DNA of 34,678 bases from Desulfobacterales bacterium CG2_30_60_27 (GTDB lineage: Bacteria > Desulfobacterota > Desulfobulbia > Desulfobulbales > CG2-30-60-27): the NCBI GenBank assembly GCA_001873115.1, contig MNYK01000075.1, positions 1-34,678 of the forward strand, in the 5' to 3' direction. Below the pieces are notes generated by a model. It made no database searches, was not told the DNA's origin, and worked only from the letters and a program-made list of their open reading frames with translations. How positions within the stretch are numbered: the stretch's first letter is position 1; each line of letters opens with the position of its first letter. The translations under genes were made by a program, and so were the position numbers. Below are positions 17,091-26,348 of this stretch, piece by piece.

Positions 17091-17814
17091 GCCCGCCGAG
17101 ATCCTGGCCGATGGCCTGGCCCGCATGGGGATAGTCCTGGCCCACGAGGCGGTGGACCGCCTGGCCCGCTATTTCCAGGAACTGAAGAAATGGAACAGCA
17201 CCTATAACCTGGTGGGCAAGGCCCCGGACCAGGATCTCATCGAGAAACACTTCCTCGACTCCCTCACCCTGCTTCCTCTCATGCAGGAGTGGGGCTGCCC
17301 ATCACCACTGCTCGACATCGGCACCGGCGCCGGCTTCCCCGGCCTGGTCCTCAAGGCCGCCCTGCCAGAACTCCAGGTCACCCTGCTGGAACCCCGGCAA
17401 AAGCGGGTGGCCTTCCTCAAGCACATTGTCCGCACCCTGGGACTGCGCGGCGTGACCATCCTGGCCGCCCGCCTGGAACCAGAGGGCCAGTTGGCCTATG
17501 CCGCGGCAAACCAGGCCAGCACCCCAACCACCCTGCCCCCCCACCCGGTCATCACCAGCCGCGCCTTCACCCGGATCGCCCCCTTTCTGGACCTGGCCGA
17601 CCCGCTCTGCCCGCCCGGCGGCCGGGTCATCTGCATGAAGGGCGCCAAGGCCGACGAGGAAATCGCCGACTGGCGACAGGGCAACACCCCCACCCCATTC
17701 CACCTGGCCGAAACCCGACGCCTTAACCTCCCCTTCAGCGGCGATGCCCGGACCCTCCTGGTTCTCCGCCAAGGGGCCGGCTTGACCCGTAACCCACATA
17801 GGAGACAAGCATGA
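17080..17814 (+). CDS. rsmG: 16S rRNA (guanine-527-N7) methyltransferase
   Basis: The 244-residue protein is an RsmG/GidB methyltransferase that uses S-adenosylmethionine to methylate G527 of 16S rRNA. The N-terminal helix pattern with KKWNSTYNLVG and KHFLDSLTLLP precedes the SAM-binding loop LLDIGTGAGFPGLVLK, and the LLEPRQKRVAFLKH motif follows. SRAFTRIAPFL and ICMKGAKADEE complete the family core. The ATG at 17080 overlaps the end of hisD; an upstream in-frame ATG at 17002 would translate hisD sequence out of frame. Its stop overlaps the ATPase start by 4 bp. Confidence 0.93.
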   Translation: MSHKPAEILADGLARMGIVLAHEAVDRLARYFQELKKWNSTYNLVGKAPDQDLIEKHFLDSLTLLPLMQEWGCPSPLLDIGTGAGFPGLVLKAALPELQVTLLEPRQKRVAFLKHIVRTLGLRGVTILAARLEPEGQLAYAAANQASTPTTLPPHPVITSRAFTRIAPFLDLADPLCPPGGRVICMKGAKADEEIADWRQGNTPTPFHLAETRRLNLPFSGDARTLLVLRQGAGLTRNPHRRQA

Positions 17815-20582
17815 AGGATGTAAATTTGATCGCCAGGCACTGGCACCACCTGCCCATCGACGAGGTGGTGGCATTGCTGGAAGGCGACCGGGAGCGCGGA
17901 CTTGACCGCTTCCAGGTCGAGCACCGCCTGGAGGCGTTCGGCGCCAATACCATCACTGCCCGCAAGGGGCAGGGGCCGCTCATCCGTTTTCTGCTCCAGT
18001 TCCATCAGCCCCTGATCTATATCCTGATCGCCTCGGGGGTAGTCACCGCCGGGCTGCGTGAGTGGGTGGATTCCGGGGTAATCTTCGGGGTGGTGCTGGT
18101 CAACGCCGTGGTTGGCTATCTCCAGGAGGCCAAGGCGGTCAACGCCCTGGCCGCCCTGGCCCGAACCATGACCACCGAGGCCACGGTTCTGCGCCAAGGG
18201 GAAAAAAGGCGTATCCCGGCCACGGCGCTGGTGCCTGGTGATATCGTTTTCCTGCAAAGCGGCGACAAGGTGCCGGCCGATATGCGGCTTTTTAAGGTGC
18301 GTGACCTGCAGATCGCCGAAGCGGCCCTCACCGGTGAGTCCATGCCGGTTGCCAAGGACCACGGGCGACATAGCCATGACACCGCCCTGGCCGACCGTCG
18401 CAATATGGCCTATGCCTCGACCCTGGTCACCTACGGCCAGGGCACCGGCATCGTGACGGCCACCGGCGATGACACCGAGGTGGGGCGCATCTCCCAACTG
18501 ATTTCGGCGGCCGAGGCGCTGGCCACGCCGCTAACCCGCAAGATCAGCCAGTTCAGTAACGTCCTGCTCTACGTCATCCTGGCCCTGGCCGGGCTGACCA
18601 TTGTTGTCGGGCTGCTGCGCGGCCAGACCTTTCTCGACATGTTCATGGCGGCGGTGGCCCTGGCGGTTGGCGCCATTCCCGAAGGCCTGCCCGCCGCGGT
18701 TACCATCACCCTGGCCATCGGCGTCTCGCGCCTGGCCCAAAAAAGGGCCATTATCCGCAAATTGCCGGCGGTGGAGACCTTGGGCAGCACCACGGTGATC
18801 TGCACCGACAAGACTGGCACCCTTACCGAAAACCAGATGACCGTGCAAGAAATCGTGGTCGGCGGCCTATCCTACACGGTGAGCGGCTCCGGCTACAACC
18901 CCTTGGTCGGCGCCATTACCAGCCCGGCCACCACTGCCGGCGGCGACACATCTCCGGCCTTACTGGAATGCCTGCGGGCCGGGCTGCTCTGCAACGACAG
19001 CCAACTCGTCGAAGAGGACGGGGGCTGGCAGGTGCATGGCGACCCCACCGAGGGGGCGCTACTGACCGCGGCCCGGAAAGGCGGCCTCGGACCGGCAGCG
19101 CTGGCCGCCAGTCCCCGCCTGGACACGGTGCCCTTTGAATCGGCGCACCAGTACATGGCCACCCTGCACGATGCCGGCCCGGACGCCCACCGGCTGGTCT
19201 TACTTAAAGGCGGGGTGGAGGCGGTCCTGGCTAGATGCGGAAGTCAACTTGACGCGCTGGGCAAGCCGACTCCCCTGCGTACCGCCGAGATCCATGGCGC
19301 GGTTCTGGCCATGGCCGCCAAGGGACTCAGGGTATTGGCCATGGCCCGCAAGCAGATGCCCCCGGCAACGTCGGCCATCCTTCATGCCGATCTGACCACC
19401 GGCCTGGTCTTTCTCGGCCTGCAGGGGATGATCGATCCGCCGCGGCCGGAGGCTATCGCCGCAGTAAAAATCTGCCAGGTGGCCGGTATCCGGGTCAAGA
19501 TGATCACCGGCGATCATCCGGCGACCGCCGCGGCCATTGCCCGGCAGGTCGGGCTGTACGGCCAGGCCGCGGCCCAGACCATGACGGCCGGCGATGGCCT
19601 GATGTCGGGGGGGTCAGGGATGGCGGGAGCGGCGCCGGTGCTTACCGGCCCGGAGCTTGCCAAATTATCAGACAACGAACTGATCGACCGGGCCGAGGAC
19701 ACCGTGGTCTTTGCCAGGGTTAGCCCGGAGCAGAAGCTCCGTCTGGTCGAAGCACTGCAGGCCAGGGGCCAGGTGGTGGCCATGACCGGCGACGGGGTGA
19801 ACGACGCCCCGGCCCTGAAACGGGCCGATATCGGCGTGGCCATGGGTATTACCGGCACCGAGGTGGCCAAGGAAGCGGCGGACATGGTGCTCACCGATGA
19901 CAACTTCAGCTCTATCGAGGCGGCGGTGGAGGAAGGCCGGGGCGTGTTCGACAACCTGATCAAGTTCATTACCTGGACCCTGCCTACCAACCTGGGCGAG
20001 GGCCTGGTCATCCTGGCCGCCGTGCTGCTCGGCGTCACCCTGCCCATCCTGCCGGTGCAGATCCTCTGGATCAACATGACCACCGCCGGGTTTCTCGGTC
20101 TGGCCTTGGCCTTTGAGCCCAAGGAGGCAGGCATCATGCTGCGGCCGCCCAGGGCACCCAAGGCGCCGATCCTCACCCACAGTGTAATTTTCCGGATCAC
20201 CCTGGTGAGTTTTCTGATGCTCGGCGCCGCCTTCTGGCTCTTCACCCGGGAGTTGGCGGCCGGTGCCACCCTTGCCGAGGCGCGCACCGCGGCAGTCAAT
20301 GTCTTTGTCATGATCGAGTTGTGCTACCTGTTCAACTGCCGTTCGATGGGGAAGTCCGTTTTTCAACTCGGCTTTTTCTCCAACCCCTGGGTTATTGCCG
20401 GCGCGCTGGCCATGTTCCTGCTACAGTTGCTCTACACCTATCTGCCGGTCATGAACCGGCTTTTCCAAAGCGCGCCGGTTGGCCTTGGCGTATGGGGTCG
20501 GATAGGTGCGGCAGGGGCGCTTGTTTTTCTGATAATCGAGATCGAAAAATGGCTCTGGTTGCAAGGCCGGGCGGACAGCTGA
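17811..20582 (+). CDS. P-type cation-transporting ATPase (P2-like)
   Basis: The 923-residue membrane pump has the standard order: N-terminal cation ATPase domain, two helices, actuator domain with LTGESMPV, helices with the PEGLPAAVT motif, the phosphorylated Asp333 in CTDKTGTLT, a nucleotide-binding domain, MTGDGVNDAPALK, and six C-terminal helices. The PEGLP motif and the Glu of TNLGEGL match the Ca2+-pump type. However, helix 6 reads ILWINMTTAGFLGLAL, so the Asp that follows the Asn in Ca2+ pumps is replaced by Ala. The transported ion is therefore uncertain, though calcium, sodium or another cation is plausible. AGGAGA precedes the ATG, which overlaps rsmG by 4 bp. Confidence 0.93.
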   Translation: MKDVNLIARHWHHLPIDEVVALLEGDRERGLDRFQVEHRLEAFGANTITARKGQGPLIRFLLQFHQPLIYILIASGVVTAGLREWVDSGVIFGVVLVNAVVGYLQEAKAVNALAALARTMTTEATVLRQGEKRRIPATALVPGDIVFLQSGDKVPADMRLFKVRDLQIAEAALTGESMPVAKDHGRHSHDTALADRRNMAYASTLVTYGQGTGIVTATGDDTEVGRISQLISAAEALATPLTRKISQFSNVLLYVILALAGLTIVVGLLRGQTFLDMFMAAVALAVGAIPEGLPAAVTITLAIGVSRLAQKRAIIRKLPAVETLGSTTVICTDKTGTLTENQMTVQEIVVGGLSYTVSGSGYNPLVGAITSPATTAGGDTSPALLECLRAGLLCNDSQLVEEDGGWQVHGDPTEGALLTAARKGGLGPAALAASPRLDTVPFESAHQYMATLHDAGPDAHRLVLLKGGVEAVLARCGSQLDALGKPTPLRTAEIHGAVLAMAAKGLRVLAMARKQMPPATSAILHADLTTGLVFLGLQGMIDPPRPEAIAAVKICQVAGIRVKMITGDHPATAAAIARQVGLYGQAAAQTMTAGDGLMSGGSGMAGAAPVLTGPELAKLSDNELIDRAEDTVVFARVSPEQKLRLVEALQARGQVVAMTGDGVNDAPALKRADIGVAMGITGTEVAKEAADMVLTDDNFSSIEAAVEEGRGVFDNLIKFITWTLPTNLGEGLVILAAVLLGVTLPILPVQILWINMTTAGFLGLALAFEPKEAGIMLRPPRAPKAPILTHSVIFRITLVSFLMLGAAFWLFTRELAAGATLAEARTAAVNVFVMIELCYLFNCRSMGKSVFQLGFFSNPWVIAGALAMFLLQLLYTYLPVMNRLFQSAPVGLGVWGRIGAAGALVFLIIEIEKWLWLQGRADS

Positions 20583-20621
20583 CCGCGGCCATCTGCAATA
20601 GAGTTTCCGTATGGGTACTAT

Positions 20622-21656
20622 CTAATAGCGCCGACGCAGGTTCAGCAGGAACACCACATCCGGGGCAGTGCCCACCACCAGGTCTTCTGACACCGCCAGA
20701 TCCAGGGCAATGGCCCTGGTGAGGTCCACCATGCCCCCGAGGATGAACTGGGCCGAGGGGCCACCCACTGCCTGGAAACCGCCGTCCTTAAAAAAGGAAG
20801 TGTGCCCGTCCAACTGCGTCTGCAGAGCCAAGTGGCGGAAAAGCTGCCAGTTCAAGCCAAGAGTGGCGAACCAAACCACGTTGAGCTGCTGGTCAGGGAG
20901 AATATCCCCGGTGCTCATGGCCAGGATACCGCCGCCGGCAAAACATCCCCAGGACAAAGGCGCCGGGCCGGGCGGGTGGTCTGCTTGCAGGGCCATGGCC
21001 AGGTCAGTGCTGCCGCTGCCCAGCAGGCGGTCGCTGTTGCCGGTGGGCAGTTTCAGACTGAGGGTAAGGCCAACGGGGCTGCCATTGCCGGACCACGGGC
21101 TTTGCCAACCCGCCTGCAGCAGCACGTCCCCCGGGCCATCGGCCTTACGGTCAAGGCGCAGCCGATCCTGCCCGTCCCGCTGGTACAGATAGAGCAAGCG
21201 CCGGCGGGGGGCCAGTTCCCTGCCCCCTTGAGGCATGCCGAAGGTATCGTGCCAGCCCTCGATGAAACCGTCGAGCACCCCGCGCCCGTGTTGTATCCAG
21301 GGGACCACCAGGTCGATCCGCAAGCGCTGCCCAGCCCCGTAAGCCAGGCCCAGTTCATACCGGTTGGTTTCCCCGTCCATGACCAGGGTTTCAGCATCGC
21401 TGCGCCTTTCCAGAAAATGGCTGGCCATCTGCACGGTGATCCCGACCTCGGCTGCGCCGCCGTCCAGCACGGTCGCCGGCCGGGCAACCGGCAGGCCGAA
21501 CCCCTGCACCAGCGGGCTCAAATTGCGGGTAGGGAAAGGCCGCATTTCCATGCCCCCGGCCGGAGATGGCCGAAAGCAACAAGAAAAGCTAAGTAAGACG
21601 AGGAGCAAGGAGATAACAGAACAGAGTTGAACCATGGTGGTGAATAGCAAAGGCAT
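20622..21656 (-). CDS. DUF3187-family outer-membrane protein
   Basis: The 344-residue protein has a hydrophobic leader (about residues 9-27) and then alternating beta-strand patterns, with NLSPLVQGFGLP, RYELGLAYGAGQRLRIDLVVPWI and DVLLQAGWQSPW as recognisable blocks, and ends in an aromatic residue as beta-barrel outer-membrane proteins often do. I recognise this as the DUF3187 family; its function is unknown. A second ATG at 21635 is an equally good start because neither has a strong ribosome-binding site. It faces the P-type ATPase gene, with 39 bases between their ends, and its start lies 27 bases after the stop of the PilZ gene. Confidence 0.75.
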   Translation of the reverse strand: MPLLFTTMVQLCSVISLLLVLLSFSCCFRPSPAGGMEMRPFPTRNLSPLVQGFGLPVARPATVLDGGAAEVGITVQMASHFLERRSDAETLVMDGETNRYELGLAYGAGQRLRIDLVVPWIQHGRGVLDGFIEGWHDTFGMPQGGRELAPRRRLLYLYQRDGQDRLRLDRKADGPGDVLLQAGWQSPWSGNGSPVGLTLSLKLPTGNSDRLLGSGSTDLAMALQADHPPGPAPLSWGCFAGGGILAMSTGDILPDQQLNVVWFATLGLNWQLFRHLALQTQLDGHTSFFKDGGFQAVGGPSAQFILGGMVDLTRAIALDLAVSEDLVVGTAPDVVFLLNLRRRY

Positions 21657-21683
21657 GTCAAAATGTCAATCCAGCCCCGCGGC

Positions 21684-22814
21684 CTAATTCTCCCTGGCCG
21701 CGCCGATAGCGTTAGCAAAGATGATCAGCAGCCCGTGCAGGCTCGCAGGCAATTTGTCAAATTGAATGCCAAGGAACACCGTGGATTTTTCCTCGGCCTC
21801 GCCTTGCTTCCACCAGGCCAGTCTGCCGCGGATGCCGAGCAGAACGCCATCATCCGGAGTACCTACCAGCACCTTGGCTTTTTCCCCGACCAACGCATCA
21901 AGGTTAAGGTGCTGGGCGTGGGTGTTGGCCTTGAAGAGAACGCCGCCGAGAGAGATATCGCTCGACATCCCTTGCAAGGCGGTCTGGTCCTTTTTTTGTT
22001 TGTCCGGGTTGATTTCAACAACCACGGGGATCACCAGTTGTTGTCTGGATGACTCACGGATATTGAGTTGTGCCTCTTGGGCGATATCTCCCGCATGTTC
22101 ATACAAGTTTTGCAGGAATTCGGTTATTCCCGGGAATTTTTCACAGGCGCCGAGCAGCGCGGCTTTAGGAATTTTTAGCAGATCGACCTTGGTCCTGCTG
22201 GTGATCGTTTTCTCGGCATTGCGGCCGCTGTCCAATGGAAAAACATTTCCAAAAAAATCGTTGACGACGAATTGCCGCCCGGATTTTTTTTCGGTGCCGC
22301 GTTTTCCCCGAGGCGGTCCAGGGACAACTTCGTCCAGTTTGCCGGACAGGACGAAATAAAGCGCCTCTTCCGGCTGGCCCGCGCCGACCACTTCCTTGCC
22401 GGAGGACAGGGTGAGCGCCCCCATGCTCCTGAACAGGGCTGCCGCTTCGTCAAACGCGAGGCGGGCCGCGAATTTTTCCAATATCGTGGCGGAAGAACCG
22501 CTCTGCCGCAGGGCCTTATGCAATATCTGCAACTCCTCCTCAGAGGCCGCGGAGATTTTCCATTCCTTGATTTTAGCGCCGATAGCCTGTAAAGGCATAC
22601 CGGCCTCGATAAACAGGGCGGCGGCCCGGCCGTATTCATGCAGAGCCAGGACAAAGGACTTTTGCTTATAGAGAAAGTCGGCGTAAACCTTGTGCAATTC
22701 AGGACGATTGGGGAACATGGCGAGCGTTTTTTCAAAGTCTTTGGCCGACTTGATGTTAACCCGCCCTTCAACGATATGCAGGATAATACTGACTTCCTGG
22801 TGCCCTGTATCCAT
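21684..22814 (-). CDS. Cyclic-nucleotide-binding-like and PilZ domain protein
   Basis: The 376-residue soluble protein has three parts. Residues 25-110 look like helical TPR-type repeats (PELHKVYADFLYKQKSFVLALHEYGRA in segments). Residues 120-235 resemble a cNMP-binding beta-barrel (EALYFVLSGKLDEV, then DFFGNVFPLD). Residues 250-370 form a PilZ domain with both c-di-GMP motifs intact: R253xxxR257 and DISLGG at 286-291. It could integrate cAMP-type and c-di-GMP signals to control motility or surface behaviour, but the cNMP pocket lacks a clear phosphate-binding cassette, so binding is uncertain. CAGGAT lies just before the ATG. Confidence 0.8.
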   Translation of the reverse strand: MDTGHQEVSIILHIVEGRVNIKSAKDFEKTLAMFPNRPELHKVYADFLYKQKSFVLALHEYGRAAALFIEAGMPLQAIGAKIKEWKISAASEEELQILHKALRQSGSSATILEKFAARLAFDEAAALFRSMGALTLSSGKEVVGAGQPEEALYFVLSGKLDEVVPGPPRGKRGTEKKSGRQFVVNDFFGNVFPLDSGRNAEKTITSRTKVDLLKIPKAALLGACEKFPGITEFLQNLYEHAGDIAQEAQLNIRESSRQQLVIPVVVEINPDKQKKDQTALQGMSSDISLGGVLFKANTHAQHLNLDALVGEKAKVLVGTPDDGVLLGIRGRLAWWKQGEAEEKSTVFLGIQFDKLPASLHGLLIIFANAIGAAREN

Positions 22815-22850
22815 ATCCTGCCCGCCTGTTCAGGTTTTTATCCTGACAAA

Positions 22851-22879
22851 ACCTTAAACCGAACCTCCTGGGGCGTCAA
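22851..22879 (-). promoter_or_regulatory. Possible promoter of the PilZ gene
   Basis: On the minus strand TTGACG (22879-22874) and TAAGGT (22856-22851) are 17 bp apart, with the latter 36 bases before the ATG at 22814. The -35 box matches five of six positions; the -10 box is weak. Confidence 0.4.
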
Positions 22880-22979
22880 GCAGAAGCTTTTGATGATCGA
22901 AACCGTACCCCAAGGGCACTCGGAGTCTAACGACCACCACATCCATCCGGCAACCGACCGTGGTGCAAGGAAAAACGAG

Positions 22980-23008
22980 TTGACCATACCCATGGAACCA
23001 ACTACATA
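22980..23008 (+). promoter_or_regulatory. Probable sigma70 promoter of the aromatic amino-acid gene
   Basis: TTGACC (22980-22985) and TACATA (23003-23008) are separated by 17 bp. Transcription would begin near 23015, which rules out the in-frame ATG at 22992 and agrees with a start at 23070 behind GAGG (23058-23061). The 255-bp gap to the divergent PilZ gene contains nothing else recognised. Confidence 0.5.
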
Positions 23009-23069
23009 TAGGCAGCAGGGGCTGGCCGCCGCCATCGGCGCCGCCCGGCTCATTCCCGAGGATAACGCC

Positions 23070-24749
23070 ATGACCACCATCGCCACTTTGGGCCCCAAGG
23101 GTTCCCACGCCGAGACAGCCGCCCGCCAGTATGACGCCACGGCGGCAATCCACCTCTTTCCGGGCGTCTCCCAGGTCAAGGCGGCCTTCGAGCGCCAGGA
23201 GACCGAGCTGGCCGTGCTCCCGGTTTATAATACCAAGGAGGGTGAGAACAGGGAAAGTTTCCAGGCCATCGCCGACCTGCATCGTGGCACCTGGATCGAC
23301 AACCTGGTGCTGCCGGTCAGCCTCTCCCTGGGCGCCCTGGACGAACACCTGCCCCTGCGCTACCTGGTGGGCAGGGCCCAGATCCTCAGGCAGTGCGAGG
23401 AATACATCGCCAGCCACTTCCCCGAGGCCGCCCTGATCGCCACCGCGGACCTCGAAGGCTTTATCGCCGAAATCCAGGCGGGCGGCCGGCTGGATCACGG
23501 GGTCATCGAGGCCGAGGCCGCCCTCCTCGGCCACGGCTTCATCATCCGGGAACGGGAAGTGGCGCCCCACAACCGCACCCGCTATGCGGTGCTGGGGCCG
23601 ACCATGCCGCCCGTGAGCGGTTACGACGCCACCGCGGTGCTCACCGCCCCGCTGAAGGATCGAGTGGGCCTGCTGTTCGACATCCTGGGCGAATTCTCGG
23701 GGCGGGGCATCAGCCTCCAGGACCTGCGCACCACCTCGGACGTCAAGACCCAGAAACTCCGCTTCTACCTGGAAGTCGAGGGCCACAGCGAGGACCAGGA
23801 GGTCAAGGCGGCCCTGGAACGCATTGAACGGCATATCATCGGCGAGCCTGGCACTATAAAGGTGCTTGGCAGCTACCCGAGGGTAGACATCCGCACCAAG
23901 CTTATCGGCCACTGCGGCTTCATCGGCACCGGCGAGATGAGCCAATGGTTCGCCCGCCGCCTGGAAAACGAAGGGTACCGCACCATGCTCACCGGCCGCG
24001 GCACCGAGACGCGGCCCGAGGAGATGATCGCCGCGGTGGATGTGGTCTTCATCTGCGTGCCGATCAGCGGCACGGTGGCCACCATCGAGCAATACGGCCC
24101 GCTCATGCAGGACGGTCAGGCCCTCATTCTGCTGGCCGGCGAGGCCGAAACCACCCTGGCGGCGGCCATGGCCCACACCCGGCCTGGGGTTGAACTCATG
24201 CTGCTCCATAACCTTTGGGGCCCACAGGCCTCCACCATGAAAAACAAGAACGCCTCGGTGGTGCGCACCCCGCGCAGCGGCGCGCTGTGCAGTGAGTTCG
24301 AGGCCTTTCTCTACAAGCACGGGGCCGACATCCACCACGATGCCCCGGGCCAGCACGACCAGCTCATGGGCGTGGGCCAGAAGCTGCCCACCTCCATCTC
24401 CGTGGCCCTGGCCAAGACCCTGGCCGACAACCAGATCCCCACCGCGGCCATAGCCAGCCATGCCACCCTCACCTCGCTCTACGCCATCCTGGCCATGGCG
24501 CGGATCCATCGCCAGAGCCCGCGCACCTATGCCGAGATCATGGCCACCAAGGGCGCGGGCCGCAAGATCGTCCAGGACTTTGTCGCCAATCTGGCCGCCA
24601 TCATGGACCTGTCGGAGACTGGCGACATCCCGGGCCTCTGTGCCCTCATGGAGGCCAACCGCCAGTATCTGTCGGATCAGTTTCTGGAAAGCTGCATGAC
24701 CCAGTCCCTGGCCATGGATGAAACCCTGGGCCGGCTCATCAAGAGCTGA
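23070..24749 (+). CDS. Fused prephenate dehydratase-like, ACT and prephenate dehydrogenase protein
   Basis: The 559-residue product has three domains. Residues 1-180 resemble prephenate dehydratase (TLGPKGSHAETAA, PVYNTKEGENRE with Asn54, and HNRTRYAVLG with Thr170, equal to the catalytic TRF threonine). Residues 188-270 are an ACT regulatory domain. Residues 278-559 are a TyrA-type dehydrogenase with the nucleotide fold GFIGTGEM, LLHNLWGPQ with the likely catalytic His380, and GQHDQLMGVGQKLP. It probably serves both phenylalanine and tyrosine branches from prephenate. The dehydratase half is divergent: the usual PIENSTEG and histidine-containing LPIxHxL segments are altered, so it may be only regulatory. 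GAGG eight bases upstream supports the ATG at 23070. Confidence 0.82.
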   Translation: MTTIATLGPKGSHAETAARQYDATAAIHLFPGVSQVKAAFERQETELAVLPVYNTKEGENRESFQAIADLHRGTWIDNLVLPVSLSLGALDEHLPLRYLVGRAQILRQCEEYIASHFPEAALIATADLEGFIAEIQAGGRLDHGVIEAEAALLGHGFIIREREVAPHNRTRYAVLGPTMPPVSGYDATAVLTAPLKDRVGLLFDILGEFSGRGISLQDLRTTSDVKTQKLRFYLEVEGHSEDQEVKAALERIERHIIGEPGTIKVLGSYPRVDIRTKLIGHCGFIGTGEMSQWFARRLENEGYRTMLTGRGTETRPEEMIAAVDVVFICVPISGTVATIEQYGPLMQDGQALILLAGEAETTLAAAMAHTRPGVELMLLHNLWGPQASTMKNKNASVVRTPRSGALCSEFEAFLYKHGADIHHDAPGQHDQLMGVGQKLPTSISVALAKTLADNQIPTAAIASHATLTSLYAILAMARIHRQSPRTYAEIMATKGAGRKIVQDFVANLAAIMDLSETGDIPGLCALMEANRQYLSDQFLESCMTQSLAMDETLGRLIKS

Positions 24750-24761
24750 AGCGCGACGCCC

Positions 24762-26348
24762 ATGCTCCCCATCCTTACCCTGGCCGTGCCCCCGCTCATG
24801 GGGGCCATTATCGGTTACGTGACCAATTACGTGGCTATCCGCATGCTCTTCCGGCCGCTCCGAGCCTGGCGGGTTCTGGGGTTCCGCCTGCCGCTGACGC
24901 CGGGGGTGATCCCGTCGCAACGGATGCAACTGGCGGAGAACATGGGCGCCATGGTGGGCGAGCATCTGCTGACCGGCCAAGACGTACGTCGCGCCCTGAT
25001 GGAACGCGGCTTCCAGCAGGAACTGCGCCAGGTCGTCGCCGGTCGGCTCACCGCCCTGTTCCAGCGCGACCTAGGACCACTGGCCAGCCTCACTCCCGAC
25101 CGCTTCCAGACCAGCTTCCAGGCCGGCGTCGATATTCTGCGCTGGCGTTTTTTAAAACACCTGCACGGTCACCTGTCCAGCCCCGAAGTCCGCGACCAGG
25201 TGGGGGCCGCCATTACCGCATACCTGGAACATTGGCTTAATCAGCCGCTGCACCAGCGCCTGGCCCAAGAACATCTGGACGGTCTGATCACCTTTATGGA
25301 AAAGAGCCTGGCCAACCTGTTGGCCAGCCCGTCAACCACGACCTGGGTTCATGACCAGATGCACGAAGGTCTGAAGGGACTGCTGGTGGAGAAACGCAGC
25401 CTGCGGGAGTTGCTGCCCGAAGATTTCACCGACCTGCTGCTCAATCGAATCGAGCAGGCCACCCCCGACCTGCTCGCCAAACTGGCCGACCTGCTGCAGG
25501 AGCCGGCCATCCAGGCAAAAATCGCCAGGGCCTTGGGCAACGCGGCCATCAACTTCGTCTCCTCCCTGGGCCCGGTGGCCGGCCTGCTTGGCGGCTTCCT
25601 CAAGCCTGAAACGATTGCGGGCAAGATCCTGGGCTTTCTGCAAAGACCGGACAACGACCTCGCCCGCCTGCTGCTGGACGATACCGTCCAAGAGCGGCTG
25701 GCCGCCCTGCTGCGCGACCAGGCCGCCCAGTTTCTGGACCGGCCAACCGGCGCCCTGCTAACGGAGTTGGGCCCGGACAACCTGGAAAAACTAGGCGATG
25801 GCCTGGCCGGGCAGGCCACTGCCCTGCTTGGCAAACCCGGCACCGCCAGCCTGCTGGCCGGCCTCTGCCGCGACGAACTGCAAAAACGAACCGGCCTGCC
25901 CCTGCGGGAGGTGCTGGCCGGCCTGGTCGGCGAGGCGCACCTGGCCAGGGGCGCGGCCTGGATAAGCGACGAAACCGTGGCCATGGTTGGCAGCGCTACC
26001 ACAAAACGCCTGCTCGACCGCCTGCTCACCGGCCTGGTGGAAGAAAAACTGCTGTCCCGCCCCCTCGGCCCGCTGGCCGATTTTCTACCCAAGGCCGTGC
26101 TGGCGGGCATCGAAGACTTTCTGCTCAAGCAGACGAGCGACCTGCTGGAGCGCGAGGTGCCAGGGCTGCTGGACGCCATCAACGTCCGCCGCATCGTGAC
26201 CCGCAAGGTCGATTCCCTGGACCTCCTCCGTCTGGAGGGGCTGCTGCTCTCCATCATGCAGGAGCAGTTCAAGTACATCAACCTCTTCGGCGCCCTGCTG
26301 GGCTTTATCATTGGCTGCGCCAACCTGCTCTTCCTGCCGATGCCATGA
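24762..26348 (+). CDS. DUF445-family membrane protein
   Basis: The 528-residue protein begins with a membrane helix containing GAIIGYVTNYVAIRMLFRPL, the DUF445 hallmark, followed by LTPGVIPSQRMQLAENMG. The middle is a long helical region with repeated LLxxL patterns, and it ends in a second hydrophobic helix (LFGALLGFIIGCANLLFL), so both ends are membrane-bound. The function of the family is unknown. No strong ribosome-binding site precedes the ATG at 24762, which lies 12 bases after the aromatic gene, so it probably relies on coupling. It overlaps the glycosyltransferase start by 4 bp. Confidence 0.88.
   Translation: MLPILTLAVPPLMGAIIGYVTNYVAIRMLFRPLRAWRVLGFRLPLTPGVIPSQRMQLAENMGAMVGEHLLTGQDVRRALMERGFQQELRQVVAGRLTALFQRDLGPLASLTPDRFQTSFQAGVDILRWRFLKHLHGHLSSPEVRDQVGAAITAYLEHWLNQPLHQRLAQEHLDGLITFMEKSLANLLASPSTTTWVHDQMHEGLKGLLVEKRSLRELLPEDFTDLLLNRIEQATPDLLAKLADLLQEPAIQAKIARALGNAAINFVSSLGPVAGLLGGFLKPETIAGKILGFLQRPDNDLARLLLDDTVQERLAALLRDQAAQFLDRPTGALLTELGPDNLEKLGDGLAGQATALLGKPGTASLLAGLCRDELQKRTGLPLREVLAGLVGEAHLARGAAWISDETVAMVGSATTKRLLDRLLTGLVEEKLLSRPLGPLADFLPKAVLAGIEDFLLKQTSDLLEREVPGLLDAINVRRIVTRKVDSLDLLRLEGLLLSIMQEQFKYINLFGALLGFIIGCANLLFLPMP

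Noticed and set aside
22854-24980. 708-codon minus-strand open frame
   Set aside because: It is antisense to the fused aromatic enzyme, with a composition rich in Gly, His and Gln and no domain pattern.
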